A stretch of 64,000 bases of DNA, taken from positions 5,394,001 to 5,458,000 of the forward strand of contig OY744468.1 of the NCBI GenBank assembly GCA_963556145.1. Reading direction: 5' to 3'. This document shows, piece after piece, positions 1 through 12,900 of the stretch. This stretch comes from Hygrocybe punicea. Lineage: Eukaryota > Basidiomycota > Agaricomycetes > Agaricales > Hygrophoraceae. The translations under genes were made by a program, and so were the position numbers. A model generated the notes under the pieces. The model was not told where the DNA came from, did no database searches, and saw only the letters and a list, made by a program, of their open reading frames with translations. The first letter of the stretch is position 1; each line of letters starts with the position of its first letter.

Positions 1-1400
1 GTAGATGAAACAAAAGGTAAACCAGTACTTTTTGACACCCAAAATGACATTGTCAAATTATGGCATCAAATGAGCTCCTATGAAAAAGATTGTAGAGAGA
101 AAATTGTTCACTTTTTCAAGGGCTAAAAGTACATATACCATGTTTTTCTTTATTTTTGTCCTTTGAGGCAATATTTCATTTGTGCTATGTTTGTCCATGT
201 TACACTTGAAATGCCACAAGAATCATGATTACAAGCTCATAGGACAAAAATAAAGAAAAACACGGTATATGTACTTTTAGCCCTTGAAAAAGTGAACAAT
301 TTTCTCTCTACAATCTTTTTCATAGGAGCTCATTTGATGCCATAATTTGACAATGTCATTTTGGGTGTCAAAAAGTACTGGTTTACCTTTTGTTTCATCT
401 ACAAGTCACCAAATACTAAATATTGTCCAAATGTAATTATAGAAGTGGATAGCCCTTAAGAAACAGTACAACTTTCCCTCTATAACCATGTTAATCCATG
501 CAGTATTTCATGAGATACTAGGTAGAGCACAGAAATTTTCACTAAGTCCATATCATTTCTTTTAATCAAAAAATTTTCAAAAATGCCAAGATCATTAAAA
601 ACAGCTGTAATTACAGCCGTTTGCATAAATGATGGCACTTTTTGAAATTTTTTGAATCAATAGAATAATATGGACTTAGACAAATTTTCTGTGCTCAATC
701 CTGTATCTCATGAAATACTGCACAGATTGACATGGTTACAGAGGGAAAGTTGTACTATTTTCTAAGGGCTATCAGCTCCAGTAATTACATTTGGACTATA
801 TTTAGTATATGATGAGTGGTGGATGAAATAAACAGGTAATGTAGTATTTTTGACACCCAATATGATATTGTCAAATTGTGGCATCAAATGAGCTCCTATG
901 AACAAGATTGTAGGGAGAAAATTGTTCAGTTTTTCAAGGGCTAGAAGCTCATATACCGTATTTTCCTTCATTTTTGTCCTTTCAGCCAATTTTACATCTT
1001 TACCATGTTCATTCATATTGGGCTTGAAATAGTATAAGACTCATAATTATTGGCTGAAAGGACAAAAAAGAAGAAAAATACGGTATATGAGCTTCTAGCC
1101 CTTGAAAAACTGAACAATTTTCTCCCTACAATCTTGTTCATAGGAGCTCATTTGATGCCATAATTTGACAATATCAATTTGGATGTCAAAAACACCAGTT
1201 TACCTTCTATTTCACCCACAACTCACCATACACTAAATATTGTTCAAATGTAATTACAGGAGTAGATAGCCCTTAAGAAATGGTACAACTTTCCCTCTAT
1301 AACCATCTTAATCCATGCAGTACTTCATGAGATACACAACAGAGCACTCAAAATTCTTCTAAGTCCACTTTTCTCAATTGATGCAATTTACTGCCATATT
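1..1400. repeat. Alternating-orientation array of a ~330-bp repeat
   Basis: A unit of about 320-345 bp appears in alternating orientation: inverted and partial at 1-165, forward at about 239-560, inverted at about 640-985, forward at about 1050-1400. Neighbouring copies are therefore reverse complements, and each junction is a near-palindrome (around 200, 600 and 1015). The arms at 1-165 and 239-403 match almost base for base, while copies further apart have drifted visibly. No coding capacity is seen. The array is cut by the left edge of the window. Foldback element, nested MITEs or a local inverted duplication are all possible. Confidence 0.85.
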
Positions 1401-1482
1401 CGATGCAAACGGCTGTAATTTGTGAAATATTAAGAATTCTTTGATTTAAAGTCATTAATATTTAAAACAAACCAGCTATTAT

Positions 1483-2019
1483 AACTGTGTCTGTGGAGTG
1501 AAAAGGTAAGAACTGACCTTCAATCCTGTTCAGGACTTTACAGTGTTCAATGGCTCCTTTGAACACTACCAATCCTTTGAACACCCTAATAGAATTGATT
1601 CTGTACTGATTTCTACTGCTAAAAAGTGTTCTAATTCCTTCAGTGCATCATCTGAACCTATCTGGATATTGACTTTTACCCAGAACCACCAATAAAATTA
1701 GAAACTGAATATTCTTGAAGCAGAGAGAAATCTGATCACTCCTTGAACACTAATGTTTTGATTGTAAAACATTCAAATATTAACAGATTTCTTTGAAAAT
1801 TGGTATGAGATGTCTTTAAATATATGAGCAACTTCTGGTCTACTCAGATTTTGTTCAGGATAATTGGCTACTTGTGGCATTTTAGGTTAATTTTTTGTGT
1901 TCAAAGGAGCCATTGAATACTGTACCTGAATTGTACTGGAATGAGTGGCAAGTGTAGAGTATGAAAATATTATAAAACAGATAACATGCCCTTGTGACTT
2001 CTAAACCACAGACACAATT
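1483..2019. mobile_element. Possible small TIR element (MITE-like), ~540 bp
   Basis: The ends are inverted repeats: 1483-1500 (core TGTGTCTGTGG) pairs with 2004-2019 (core CCACAGACACA). A second inverted pair lies inside at 1543-1567 and 1897-1920, sharing CAATGGCTCCTTTGAACAC with one or two mismatches. There is no open frame of note. A clear target-site duplication was not found, so mobility is inferred from the inverted ends only. Confidence 0.5.
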
Positions 2020-3201
2020 GAATGAGAAACATGCAAAATAGCCCGTGAACATGGTGGTTTGAAATTTTTGGCATCATTCCAATATAATTACAACTTGACT
2101 CCTGGCCTTTAAATGATTCATCAGTTCATCTTTACAGAGTCCATCTTGTGTTCATCTTGTACATGTGGACTAGCCAAATTTTGAAAAGGACTGAAGGTGA
2201 ACTGAAGATGGACTTCATCTGGGCTTGGTACATTTTAGATGAACTAAAATTGATATTGTGGAGATGGTGGCCTCCTACTACATCTCTATTGATCCAAACT
2301 TATTGATCAATTGGATTCAACTTGCTGTCAAGTTGGATCATGTGGTCCTAACCAATATACACATTTTGTGGATTGGACTCTTACCACTACATTAACCCCC
2401 AAGTTAAAGACTCTGGTGCCAAAATGGCATAATCTAGCACCCCTTGTAGAAACAGAAATGGAGGGAGCATTGTAAGTGTGATTTTAGCACTGGATCTTCT
2501 TGTGGAAAATATTGATCACCAACTCTATGACTTGAAAGCATATGAGCAGTGGAATACTCAGTTGTGTGGCTTTGAGTCAATTCTCAACAGAATGACTATT
2601 AATAATAATAATTTCAACTGGTTTTTGCATACTATGCCTTTCATGTAGAAAAGTAGAAGGAAGAACAGATGAGGGAGTGGACTTTGATGATAATGAAGAA
2701 TAAGAAGAGGCAGATATTGAAATTGACAGAGAGTATTGACTGGATTGGAGTGACTGATAACTTTGGTCAATGTGACTTGATATTAACTGATATGAGTCAG
2801 AATGGGGGTTCAAACAAATATGCATTCTGGTGAAAGACCCAGGATATAAGTTGTCATCTTTGGAGAAGATAATCCATGGCTTCAAAAAGTGGTTTATAAA
2901 ACTCAGCCTTATGATCAGATCAAAAAGCTGTTGATCCAGTAGAGTCCAATTACTTCATGGCCTTTGATTCATTGATGTGGGAACAATCTGGCCTCTCATG
3001 GACTGGTGATTGCTTAGCCAAGTTTGGAAATATCATTAATAATAGGACCACCAGGTGTATATGGATAGTCCTGCTCCATAGACAGTGATGGAAGAGAGTG
3101 GAAATAGAGTAAAGCAAGTGATACAAATTTTAGACTCTGAAGTACATGCAGTACACTATATGCTATATATATGTGAATAGAGATAGAGATAAAGGCTGTG
3201 T
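2020..3201. other. Gene-free stretch left of the copia element
   Basis: AT-rich sequence with only short overlapping open frames on the minus strand that look like chance frames (Ser/Leu/His-rich, no recognisable domain). Nothing coding can be supported. Confidence 0.6.
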
Positions 3202-3403
3202 TGTTGAATGACAAACTGGCTATAAGTACCAAATCAACAATGATTAAATAACTGCTATATGAGATTAGATTAGATTTCCCTTTTTTAGCTCCCTTTCTTA
3301 CTTTATCCTTTGTCGAGATATATAAGATAGTTTTCATAGCGTAGAGACCTCAGCTGCATATCGTTCTCGCACTGAGATAGCATTATTTCTATCTAGTTCT
3401 ACA
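3202..3403 (+). repeat. 5' LTR of copia element
   Basis: 202 bp, TGTTGAATGA...GTTCTACA. Compared with the 3' LTR, eight of the nine differences are transitions and six fall at CpG sites. In four of those six the 5' copy carries the deaminated form (TG or CA) where the 3' copy keeps CG; in two it is the reverse. A TATATAAG motif lies in the second half. Confidence 0.95.
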
Positions 3404-3417
3404 GGTTATTGTGCCCT
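3404..3417 (+). promoter_or_regulatory. Candidate primer-binding site (half-tRNA type)
   Basis: Immediately after the 5' LTR the sequence begins GGTTATTGTGCCC. GGTTAT is complementary to the ATAACC of the initiator-Met tRNA anticodon loop. Drosophila copia primes from that internal half-tRNA. The match is short, so this is inference from position plus family knowledge. Confidence 0.45.
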
Positions 3418-3457
3418 GCGTATCCACTGCATACTCCTTTGTGTCCACTTCACCATC

Positions 3458-6400
3458 ATGTCCACTGCTAGCACCCTTCAGGCCATTTCTGACTCCCTCC
3501 CTTCTGACATTCCCAAGCTTCCTTCCAACAGTCTCAATTGGGCGATTTTCAAGCTAAGCTTCTCAGCTGCTATCAGAGCCAAGGGATGCTGGGGCCACTT
3601 TTAAGGGAAGGACTCCAGGCCCTCTCCTCCTGCCGCTCTGGATGACAGGATGCCAGCTCCAGACCCTACTGGAGAAAAGTGGGAAAAGGATGAAGCCACA
3701 GCAAAGAACATGCTCTTACAGAAGATCCCCGACTCTGTGGCCATGAAGATTCGTCGACACGCCACTGTTGCCCTCGCTTGGGCCTCGATAGTCAAAGAGT
3801 ACACCCATTGGAGTGTTTTTGCTCAAACGGAGCTGCGAGCTGCCTTCCTTGAGTCTAGGTGCCCTGACAAAGGAGATGTGCAAAAGTTCTTAGATGAGCT
3901 GTGATCTAAACATGAGGATTTAGGCTCGCTAGATGTAGACATTGATGACAAAGATTACCATTCAATTATCATTTCATTGCTACCTCCCCACCTTGTGAAC
4001 TTCGCCTCGACACAGCTCACCACGGCCAAACTATACAGCTCGTTAAAAACAATCGAGCCCAACCTCTTCATCCAGATCATTGTGGACGAGTGGGACCGTT
4101 ATAGGTCCCAGCAGTTAAGGACCAAACGAGTACCAGTGAAAGCGTCAGCCAACAGCGATGACAATGCAATGGCCGCAACACCGGACAAGAAGGGCAAAGT
4201 CAACCACTATGCTGACAAGAATTGTTACAACTGCGGTGAACAAGGTCACATCAGTAGATTCTGCCCAAAGCCAAGAAAGGCCAGGACAGGTGGGAGGACT
4301 GATGGGATGGTCAAATCTAATGATGCACCTTTATCCGCACACATTGAAGAATGTGATAGAGCTTTTGGAATGAGTGTTGCCTCAGATTCGGGGGATGACT
4401 CAGATGCTAGCTCTGCATGCGCCCACTCTGATTCATCATGGGACAAACCGGAACAGTCCCTCACATCCCCCTGTAACATGAGTCCTGATGACGATAGCCT
4501 GCCAGACCTTATAAGTGTCAGCAACTCCAGCAATAGTGGTGACAATGGCAGCCAAATGGACCTGCGTTCCATTAGCGATTTGGACGCAAGTAATGACCCA
4601 ACTGACCCTCTAGAAAACATTTGGGTCAATGACCTTTTCATTGATACCAATGACGATGTGCCCGACACTGATGTGGCTGAGGACGTAGATTGGAGCCAAG
4701 TAAAAGCCTTTTTGGATGCGAGGCCATTAAGCAAGGCCACCACTGCTGCTGATGATGGAGGTACACATGAGCCAAGAGTCAGCCTGTTAGACTCTGGCTG
4801 CATGAAACACATCTCACCATATCGAGACACTCTCGCAAACCTGATGACAATCCCTCCCAAGACTTTCTGAGCTGCCAACAAGTAGAGGTTCAGCATGGCT
4901 GAAGTGGGTGAACTCACAATTCCCCTGCCGAACGGAGCCAACCCATTGAAACTCAAACTCCATGAGGTCCTATACTCGCCCGAGGTTGGGTACACTCTTG
5001 TATCAATTGGTAAACTTGACGACTTGGGTTTCGACATGCATTTTGCAAACAGTGCCTGTACCATCAGAGCACTGGATGGAAATGTTGTAGGCCGCATTCT
5101 GAAGGATGCTAGTGGCCTTTATCGCATTATCAGTGAGGATGAAGTGGCAAACGCACTTGAGACCATCACCCTCAATCAACTCCACCGTTGCATGGGACAC
5201 AATGCCCCTGATACTGCTAGACGCATGGTCAGCAAGGGCTTCATCACTGGCATGCGGCTTGACAAATCCACTGATTCCCCCACCTTCTGCAAGTCTTGCA
5301 TTTACGCGAAGGCCATGCGGAAACTGGTTCCTAAGCTGAGGGAAGACAATAGAGCAAGCGAGCTAGGTGGGGAAGTGCACAGTGATGTGTGGGGACCTGC
5401 CCCCATCACTACACTCCGTGGCTGGCGCTACTATGTCAGCTTCATAGACAACAAAACACAACTCACTGGCATAATGCTGATGAGGAACAAAAGTGAAACC
5501 CTCCAGGCCTACAAGGAATTTGAGGCCCATCTCCTCATGCAATTTGGGAAATGAGTTGTAGTTTTCAACTCCGATCGAGGAGGGGAGTACACTAGCAAAG
5601 CGTTCACTGTCCACCTGCAAAAAAATGGTACTCACCAGAAACTGAATGTCCATGATACCCCACAGCATGCCAGGGTCTCCGAGCATTTCAACTGCACCCT
5701 AATCAAATGCATCCACGCCATGCTCCACGCAAGTGGACTGCCAAGGTCATTGTGGGGAGAAGCATCCCATCATGCCGTTTGGCTGATAAACCGGACCCTG
5801 ACAAGGGCCCTGAATGACATGACACCATTTGAAGCCACCACTGGTAGTAAGCCAAATGTTGCTGGAATCTGCGAATGGGGAGAGAAGGTGGGAATTCAAG
5901 TCAAAAAGGGCGATAAACTTGGAGGCTGAGTCCACCCTGGGCAATTGGTGGGCTTTGATGACAACAGCAAAGGCACTAGGATCTATTGGCCAGACTCCAA
6001 AATGGTGTCTGTTGAACATAACATCTACACGAGAAACGACCAAGAACCAATGGAGCATCTTGAGGGTGAGGACTGGACCTTTGAGCGGGAAGAAGTACCT
6101 GAGAAAAATGTACCAGCATCTGAAGATGACCATCAACCTCGGGTCCCACCAGTCGAAGCTGAGCAAGACACTACCTCCACTGATGCTCAGCCTATTATTG
6201 CCCCCAGAATGCCTGCAGCCCAGCCTGCTATCCCTCAAAGACAATGAAGCAACGAAGTTGATCCTGACAACATCCTACCCGAAGGCTCCAGGCATGTCAA
6301 AAAACCTGGTCAGTGAGTCACCGACCTCACTACTGGCAAGGGACAGACATCTAACAAACCAGCCAACCCTCTGATAACCACCAGCATGCAACTACCAAAC

Positions 6401-8086
6401 GTAGGTCCAGACTGAGGAGTCAATGAAGGTAACACAGATGATGGATGGATGCTGATGGCCATGGACGAATGCCCCGAGGAGTATTCACTGGTGGAGGAAA
6501 CTAGCAACACTGAGGCAATTGAACCACACACTTTGAGCAAGGCTAAACACTGACTGGATTGGTTGCTCTGGGAAAAGGGGATCCACAAGGAGCTTGAGAT
6601 GCTTTGGCAAGCGGGAACCTGGGATTTGGTGGAGAAACCTGAAGGAGCAAATATTGTTGGGTCAAAGTGGGTTTTTCACACAAAAAAGGACGCTGCCGGC
6701 ATTATGGTTAGACACAAAGCCTGCTTAGTCACTCAAGGTTTTTCGCAAGTTCCCAGGGTGGATTATTTTGATACTTATGCGCCTGTCACCAAACTTGCCT
6801 CTGTTCATACGATACTAGCCATAGGTGCCCAGTTAGACCTGGAAATGCATCAAATTGACATCAAAGGAGCATATCTCAATGGAGAGCTCAGCAGTGATGA
6901 AATCATATATATGAAACAACCGCAGGGCTACCACGCACTCAACTCCATTGGAAAAGTCTGTCACCTGAACAGAACATTGTACAGACTGAAGCAGAGTGGC
7001 CGTCGTTGGTACCAAAAGCTTGTTTGTATCCTAGTTGATAACCTTGGATTCAAATGCTGCGAAGTCGATCAAGCCATGTTCATACTCAGAGTTGGCAATG
7101 AACTCATGATAATAGCTGTCCATGTAGATGATTGCACCATCGTGGGAAACTCCATTCAACTCATCAACAACGCAAAGGCTGGTATACATAGATTCATTGA
7201 AATTTCCGATTTGGGCGAGTTACAATGGCTCCTGGGGATCGAAATCCATCAAGACAGGGATGCGAGGACCATTCACCTCTCACAACAATTGTACATCGAT
7301 TCAATAATACGCCAATTCAATCTTGAAGACTGTAAGCCAACATCCACGCCAATAGACACTCAGGTAAAACTCACCTCATCCCAGTCGCCCTCAACCACAC
7401 AGGAGTTTGCTATCATGTGTGATGTCCCGTACCTCAAGGCCATCGGATCCTTGATGTGGGCATGTCTCAGTACATGTCCAGATATCGCTTTCACCATGAC
7501 GACGCTATCCAGATTCTCCAAGAACCCTGGTCCAGCGCATTGGGAGGCTGCTAAGCATGTTCTCCGATATCTCGCCAGAACCACTCACCTTTGGTTATCC
7601 TACGGTAACACCAGAAATGGTCTAGTAGGCTATGCTGATGCCAATGGAAGTATGGCGGAAGATTGGCATGCCATCAATGGCTATGCATTCATCTTGAATG
7701 GGGGGGCCATATCCTGGAGTTGTAAGAAGCAAGATATAGTCTCGTTATCAACAATGGAAAGCGAATACATAGCAGCTATGCACATGGCGAAGGAAGCACT
7801 TTGGCTGCGCTCACTCATATCCCAAGTTTTCGGACCCATTACTTCCCTAACGACACTCTTTTCCGACAATCAATCCACGATCGCCCTATTGAAGGAACAT
7901 CAGTACCACGCCCGCACAAAACACATAGATGTACATTTACACTTCATCCGATGGGTGATCGAGGAAGGCAAGCTACGCCTTTTATATTTCCCAACCGATG
8001 ACATGGTGGCAGACACACTCACCAAAGAATTGCCGTCAGCCAAAGTGAAGCATTTTGCGTTGGAACTCAGACTTTGCGTGGTTTGA
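3458..8086 (+). pseudogene. Copia gag-pol polyprotein, nine in-frame stops
   Basis: One frame runs from ATG 3458 to TGA 8084-8086 with no frameshift. It is interrupted by TAA at 3602 and TGA at 3902, 4868, 5552, 5927, 6245, 6314, 6413 and 6551. Visible parts in order: Gag; a CCHC zinc knuckle (CYNCGEQGHISRFC, about 4222-4263); protease DSG motif (about 4790); integrase HHCC finger (5181-5310) and catalytic D/D/E region (HSDVWG, NSDRGGEY); reverse transcriptase with GAYLNGEL and the active-site VDD (about 7126); RNase H (GYADANG, STMESEYIA). From 6554 to 8086 the frame is open (about 510 codons), so RT and RNase H are the best-preserved part. All eight TGA codons fit CGA to TGA changes. The element cannot make a full polyprotein. 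Confidence 0.95.
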
Positions 8087-8093
8087 GGGGGAG
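8085..8093 (+). promoter_or_regulatory. Polypurine tract of copia element
   Basis: GAGGGGGAG abuts the 3' LTR, the expected position for second-strand priming. It overlaps the gag-pol stop codon. Confidence 0.8.
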
Positions 8094-8295
8094 TGTTGAA
8101 TGACAAACCGGCTATAAGTACCGAATCAACAACGATTAGATAACCGCTATATGAGATTATATTAGATTTCCCCTTTTTAGCTCCCTTTCTTACTTTATCC
8201 TTTGTCGAGATATATAAGATAGTTTTCATAGTGTAGAGACCTCAGCTGCATATCGTTCTCACACTGAGATAGCATTATTTCTATCTAGTTCTACA
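8094..8295 (+). repeat. 3' LTR of copia element
   Basis: 202-bp partner of the 5' LTR, about 95.5% identical, ending GTTCTACA. It keeps CpG at four positions where the 5' LTR has TpG or CpA, and has lost CpG at two others. Confidence 0.95.
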
Positions 8296-9949
8296 TATGT
8301 ACCATGGACAAGGAAATGAATATAGGAAAAAAGAGAATTGAAAGGAAGGTGACATATAGTGAAAGGAAAAGGATATGTGCCTTGGAATGGTGAAGGAAAC
8401 ATATATGGAAAGCAATGCTGTTCATAAGATGTAAGCCTAATAACTTAGTGGAGTGGAAACATGTGTGTGTGTCACAATGATGACAAAGTAAAGCAGGAAA
8501 AGGAAAGGAAAAGACAGGAGTGAAGAAATACCTTAACAGCTATTTATTATCTTGTTGTATATTTGAATATACTAGAAATGCAGCAATAAAGTGAACAAAT
8601 TTACAATGTTTTACAAGGAATCCACTTAGACTCCACTTAGACTTCACTCAGAATTCCTGCCAAATATGGAGCATGGGAAAATATTGCCTAATTTGGTTAG
8701 CATGCCCAATGTATACCCAATCCCACATACAGTGTCAGATTTGTTTTATTTACAAAATTGAGTGAGAAAAATGCAAAAAAAGTCGAAAAAGCCAGCGCTT
8801 TGCAAAAACTCAGCAGAATTCTGAGTGGATTCCTTGTTGTAAATAAGCATACTCCATGAAAACTCACAAAAATGACCATTCAAAGTGAAATTTACTCAGA
8901 ATTGAGGAGTCCTTGAGGAGTCCTTGAGTTCCCTATTACATAAAGGTGTACTGACTATGTCCATGAAAACTCCTTGAGGAGTCCTTGAGGAGTCCTTGAT
9001 TTTTGAAGAGTCCTTAAGGACTCCTTGAGGACTCCTTGGGTCGTGAGGACTCCTTGAGAACTCCTTGAGGACTCCCTAAGGAATGTGTGGGAGAGTGCAA
9101 CATACAGGCCATAGCTGTGAGTCTGAGAGGATAAAGAGTTGAGTGGCATATTTTTCATATTGAGTGGCTTGTTTTCCGTGTGTTTGTCTCAATCTCAATC
9201 CATGAAAAACAGGGTCTGACCTCTATCTCATTTTGACAGCCATTTCAAGATTTTTTCTCAAGATCTCAATCACAAACAAGCAACACCAAACAGCTCTTTG
9301 TCACAACCAATTGTCAAAGATGTCAACCATTTATTTGGCAGGGGTTGTCACATGAAAAGGTTGTGCCAAACACACTCTAAGGATGCTAAGAATTTGGCAC
9401 TCCATTTTCAGAGTTATTCAACCATAGCTGTTCTGTAGGGATCCCCATGGATGGGCTAGGGATCCCCAGGGATGGCTAGGGCTCCCTAGGGATATGCTAA
9501 AAACCCTGGGGATTTTGTACTTTTGTCCAGAAAAATGCCTCATACAATTGAGCTGACGTTGTCAAAGAGAGAGAGAGACCCGGATATTGTCACCGTCGGA
9601 CAATAACTTGAAGTTGCAAACCTGATACCAATATGTCCTTGCAAGCTTAGAACAACTTGGAACATGGAGATATCCATAAACTTACTAGGATGTTACCTCA
9701 AATTCCAAAAAAAGATCTTCTGTTATACAGCAATGATACAAAAGAATGATACACAAGAAGTTGCCATCATCACAATGAAGCGGAGAAGGAGCACTCCATG
9801 AATGGGAGGGGGAGGGGGGGAGTGACACAGCACAGACAATAGCAGCAGTCTGACACATTGTACCGAAGAGCAACCAACACCAAACATCAAAAGATAAAAG
9901 GGAAGCAAGAAGAAATTACAAACAACACCAGCTACTCAAACATCAGCGC
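8296..9949. other. Intergenic region, repeats only
   Basis: No supported gene. It holds an inverted pair around the phrase GGAATCCACTTAG (8616-8640 against 8815-8842), a minisatellite at 8902-9075, a cluster of TAGGGATCCCC/CCTAGGGAT phrases at 9436-9510, and a short GA run at 9568-9580. The right end is the 3' flank of the PPS1-like gene. Confidence 0.6.
8902..9075. repeat. Self-complementary minisatellite, unit AGGAGTCCTTG
   Basis: About a dozen imperfect copies of an 11-bp unit (AGGAGTCCTTG or its reverse-complement-like form AGGACTCCTTG) in two blocks split near 8931-8970. Because CTCAAGGAGTCCTTGAG is itself a palindrome, single strands of this region can fold on themselves. Confidence 0.8.
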
Positions 9950-12900
9950 TCAGCTGTCACAGCCCAAGTACTTCTGGTTGAGAGCGTGCACTTCCTTCGC
10001 CAGGTACGGCCAGTTCAGTCTTCCGGCCAGTTCGACCTTCAACCGCTCATCGTCCGCTCCCGCCCGCTCCCGCGCGAGTTTCACTTCCCACCCACAAAGG
10101 TTGTATAACAAGCGCATATTCGGCTGGATCAGCACCGATAGCCGACGTGAGCGCACTATGAGGTACGCATCCACGAGTGGTAACCCAAGGTGTTTCATCA
10201 CATACGCAATCTGCTCCCCACCCACACATAAATTACCAGACAATCAAATCAGCATCACCGCATAAAAGGGGGGGCAGATCACCAGACGCAAAAAAAAGTA
10301 ACCCACCGTAACAGTCGCGCTCCGAGATACACCCACACGACAATGGACGAGCACCTGCCCACCCTCTGTGCGTGCGTGCTCAATCCAATCGCATATATGA
10401 CCCAGTTGCGGCTCCAGAGTGTCGATCCCGTCATCACACACACCTTTGATGTCAAGTACCTTGATTCTGCCTTCGCGCTCTTCGATCCACAGAGACCCCT
10501 CGTGCCCAGGGCCCTTCCCCGCGATAAAGTGCCCGCCACCGCCACTGCCACCATCACCCCCAAAGCTGGGGTGCGAGGCCGTAGGAGTGGAAGAACAGAG
10601 CGTGCCACTTATATGTGGCGGCGGAACCAGTGCGCACTCGCCGACGGAGACGACGTGAGTTATCCCGAGTGCGTGGAGCATGTACACATTTGATGCGTGG
10701 TTCCTGCACGTACCGCATCAGCATCACCCAACCCAACCCAACCCACACACAAAGAAACAATAAAGAAGAAACGAATGAAGCAACACACAAAAAACAACAA
10801 CGACACGCACAGATTTCCCAAATACAAAAATGGCAGTACCCGACTCGGGAAGCTACCATCAAACCGAGGATCATTGAACCACGTCTGGTGGTCCGAAAAT
10901 AGGCTCGGTAGCCAGGGGCTCGTGCTCGCACGCGGGCGTGACCGGATCAGGTGTCCCTGCGACGGCACGACCACCCTCGCCGGCGGCAACCCCACCGGCA
11001 TCGCCAGTGGAGAGTGCGGCGACGATACAGAGTTTGCCGCTGGCCGGCGGTACGGGTGACTCTGACCCCGCCCTGCACCCTGGAACGAAAACCCACTCCA
11101 GCCCAACACGCCCCTTCCCCTTCCACCACCTCGGCCCGCCGGACCCAGACCCGCACTTGGCGCCGCACCAACCCCATCGCCACGCTCTGCGGCCAGCCAC
11201 GACTCCACCCGCCGGAGCAAGCCCAGATCTGGCTGATGAACAAAGAAGCTCCGCCGCCGCGCCACCTGTAGTTCGAGGTATGCTTCGGGAAGCGAAAGCT
11301 GGCGCACGGCCATGAGGAGGCACAGCGCAAGAACAGAGGACTCTGTGTACCCATCAGACGAATAAAGAAGCACCTTTAGCGGGCGCGTGCGCGCCGGTGG
11401 AGAAGCGTGGAGGGAGGTGACGGCGGGGCAGGACGCAGAAAGCGGGGGTGTAGGAGAAGATTGGAGGAGAGAGGACACAGACGACCACCTCCGCGTGGCC
11501 TGGGTACTGGTTTGGACGCATTCAGGCTCTGGTGGCGTGGTCGTGGGGGCAGGTATTGGGGGCTGCAGCATGCGCTCGAGGAACCGTACGGTAGGCAACA
11601 GCTCATTCAGTGTCTCAGTGCCTGACCGCGTGCACCGTGGCGAACTGGGGAACGGCAGGTGTATGATGGCGCTCGCGTTTGGTGGCGGGCGAGGAGGAAG
11701 GGGGCCATCGTCGCCCGTGGGGGATCGGCTACGGCAACGCTCAGCCCACGCAGCGTCGAGCATGTGGAAGTGTTCCTCAGCAGCATGGAAATGCGAAGGG
11801 TATGGGAAAGGTGCATAATCGCGGCATTCGACACAGATATCGTACCCGCGACCGTGCGCGGGGTCGTTCGTGGCGAAATTGAAGGGGTCGACGGATCCGT
11901 CGTCATCGTGGGTATGTAGATCCGTCGCTGAAGGCTGACGCGAGAGGTGTGGGGAGCAAGAGTATGTGGATGACGCAGGGGACGAGGCCAGGGAATCACG
12001 TGTGAACGGGACGTCGTTCGCATTACCCAGAAACACTTGGCCTACCATGGGGTCCCAGCCCTCCGTCGCCGTTGCAGTCGCAGTCGCCTGCGGCTGGTTG
12101 GGTTCTGGGCTAGACGAGAATACAGAGATGATCTCCGACGCTCGAGTGAGCTCGCGCATCTCTTTCTTCTCACGCTCGGCAAAGTCGACTGTGTTAGGCC
12201 GGATACCGTCGGGTGCGACACTGACCATGAGGTGCGGAGCGGCATTGCGAAGCTGGTCTGCAGTCGCCGAAAGCACGAAGACATTGTACATGACAAAGGC
12301 TGGCTCTGGCTCTGGCCCTTCTTCCGGTCCGGAGATAAACTTCCTCTGCACACTACGCCGCTCCATTTGCATGTCCTCAACAGCAACTTTGAAGGAGTGG
12401 GCAAGGGCGATAGCTGAGCGAGTAAGACCTTTTGGAGAATAAACTACGATGTCAGATATTGTTGCATAGATAGGCTGTAGTTGGTTCACAATTAAGAACT
12501 GGTCGGAACGGCATGCAGCCATTTCGAGTGCGACTTACGACCTGAATGCCAAAGTTTCTCAAACTGATCCCATCGGGGATCAATAACGGCCGAAATGAGG
12601 CTTTGAGTTTGCCGAGGCTGTTGGGCTGGAACAGTAAGAGATCCTGGGCACGGAAGGTCGAGGTCATAAGTGGATTTCCTGGCCGCCGTGAGGATGTAGG
12701 CGAAGAAAAGGGTGGTGAGGAGGACGTCACGGGTCCAGCGTTTTGAGTAGAGGGGAATTTGTCAGGTGGGAATGAGGAGGCGAGGGAGGTAGGGGGGGAC
12801 GATATGGTCGAGGATGTAGGCGAAAATTTGGTGCTCAACGAGTCGGTGTCAGTGGATGTGGAGAAGGTCGACGAAGCCGTAGAGTCGCGGCGCTCATGCG

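Larger units (their letters stand above)
3202..8295 (+). mobile_element. Ty1/copia LTR retrotransposon, full length, inactive
   Basis: Two 202-bp direct repeats (3202-3403 and 8094-8295) that begin TG and end CA enclose one long gag-pol frame in the order gag, protease, integrase, reverse transcriptase, RNase H. That order is diagnostic of Pseudoviridae/copia. The flanking pentamers are TGTGT (3197-3201) and TATGT (8296-8300): a 5-bp target duplication with one mismatch. The LTRs differ at 9 of 202 positions, so the insertion is not recent. Confidence 0.95.

Noticed and set aside
10343..12442. Long plus-strand open frames opposite the PPS1-like gene
   Set aside because: They are GC-driven shadows of the spliced minus-strand gene; no domain, no intron logic and no promoter.
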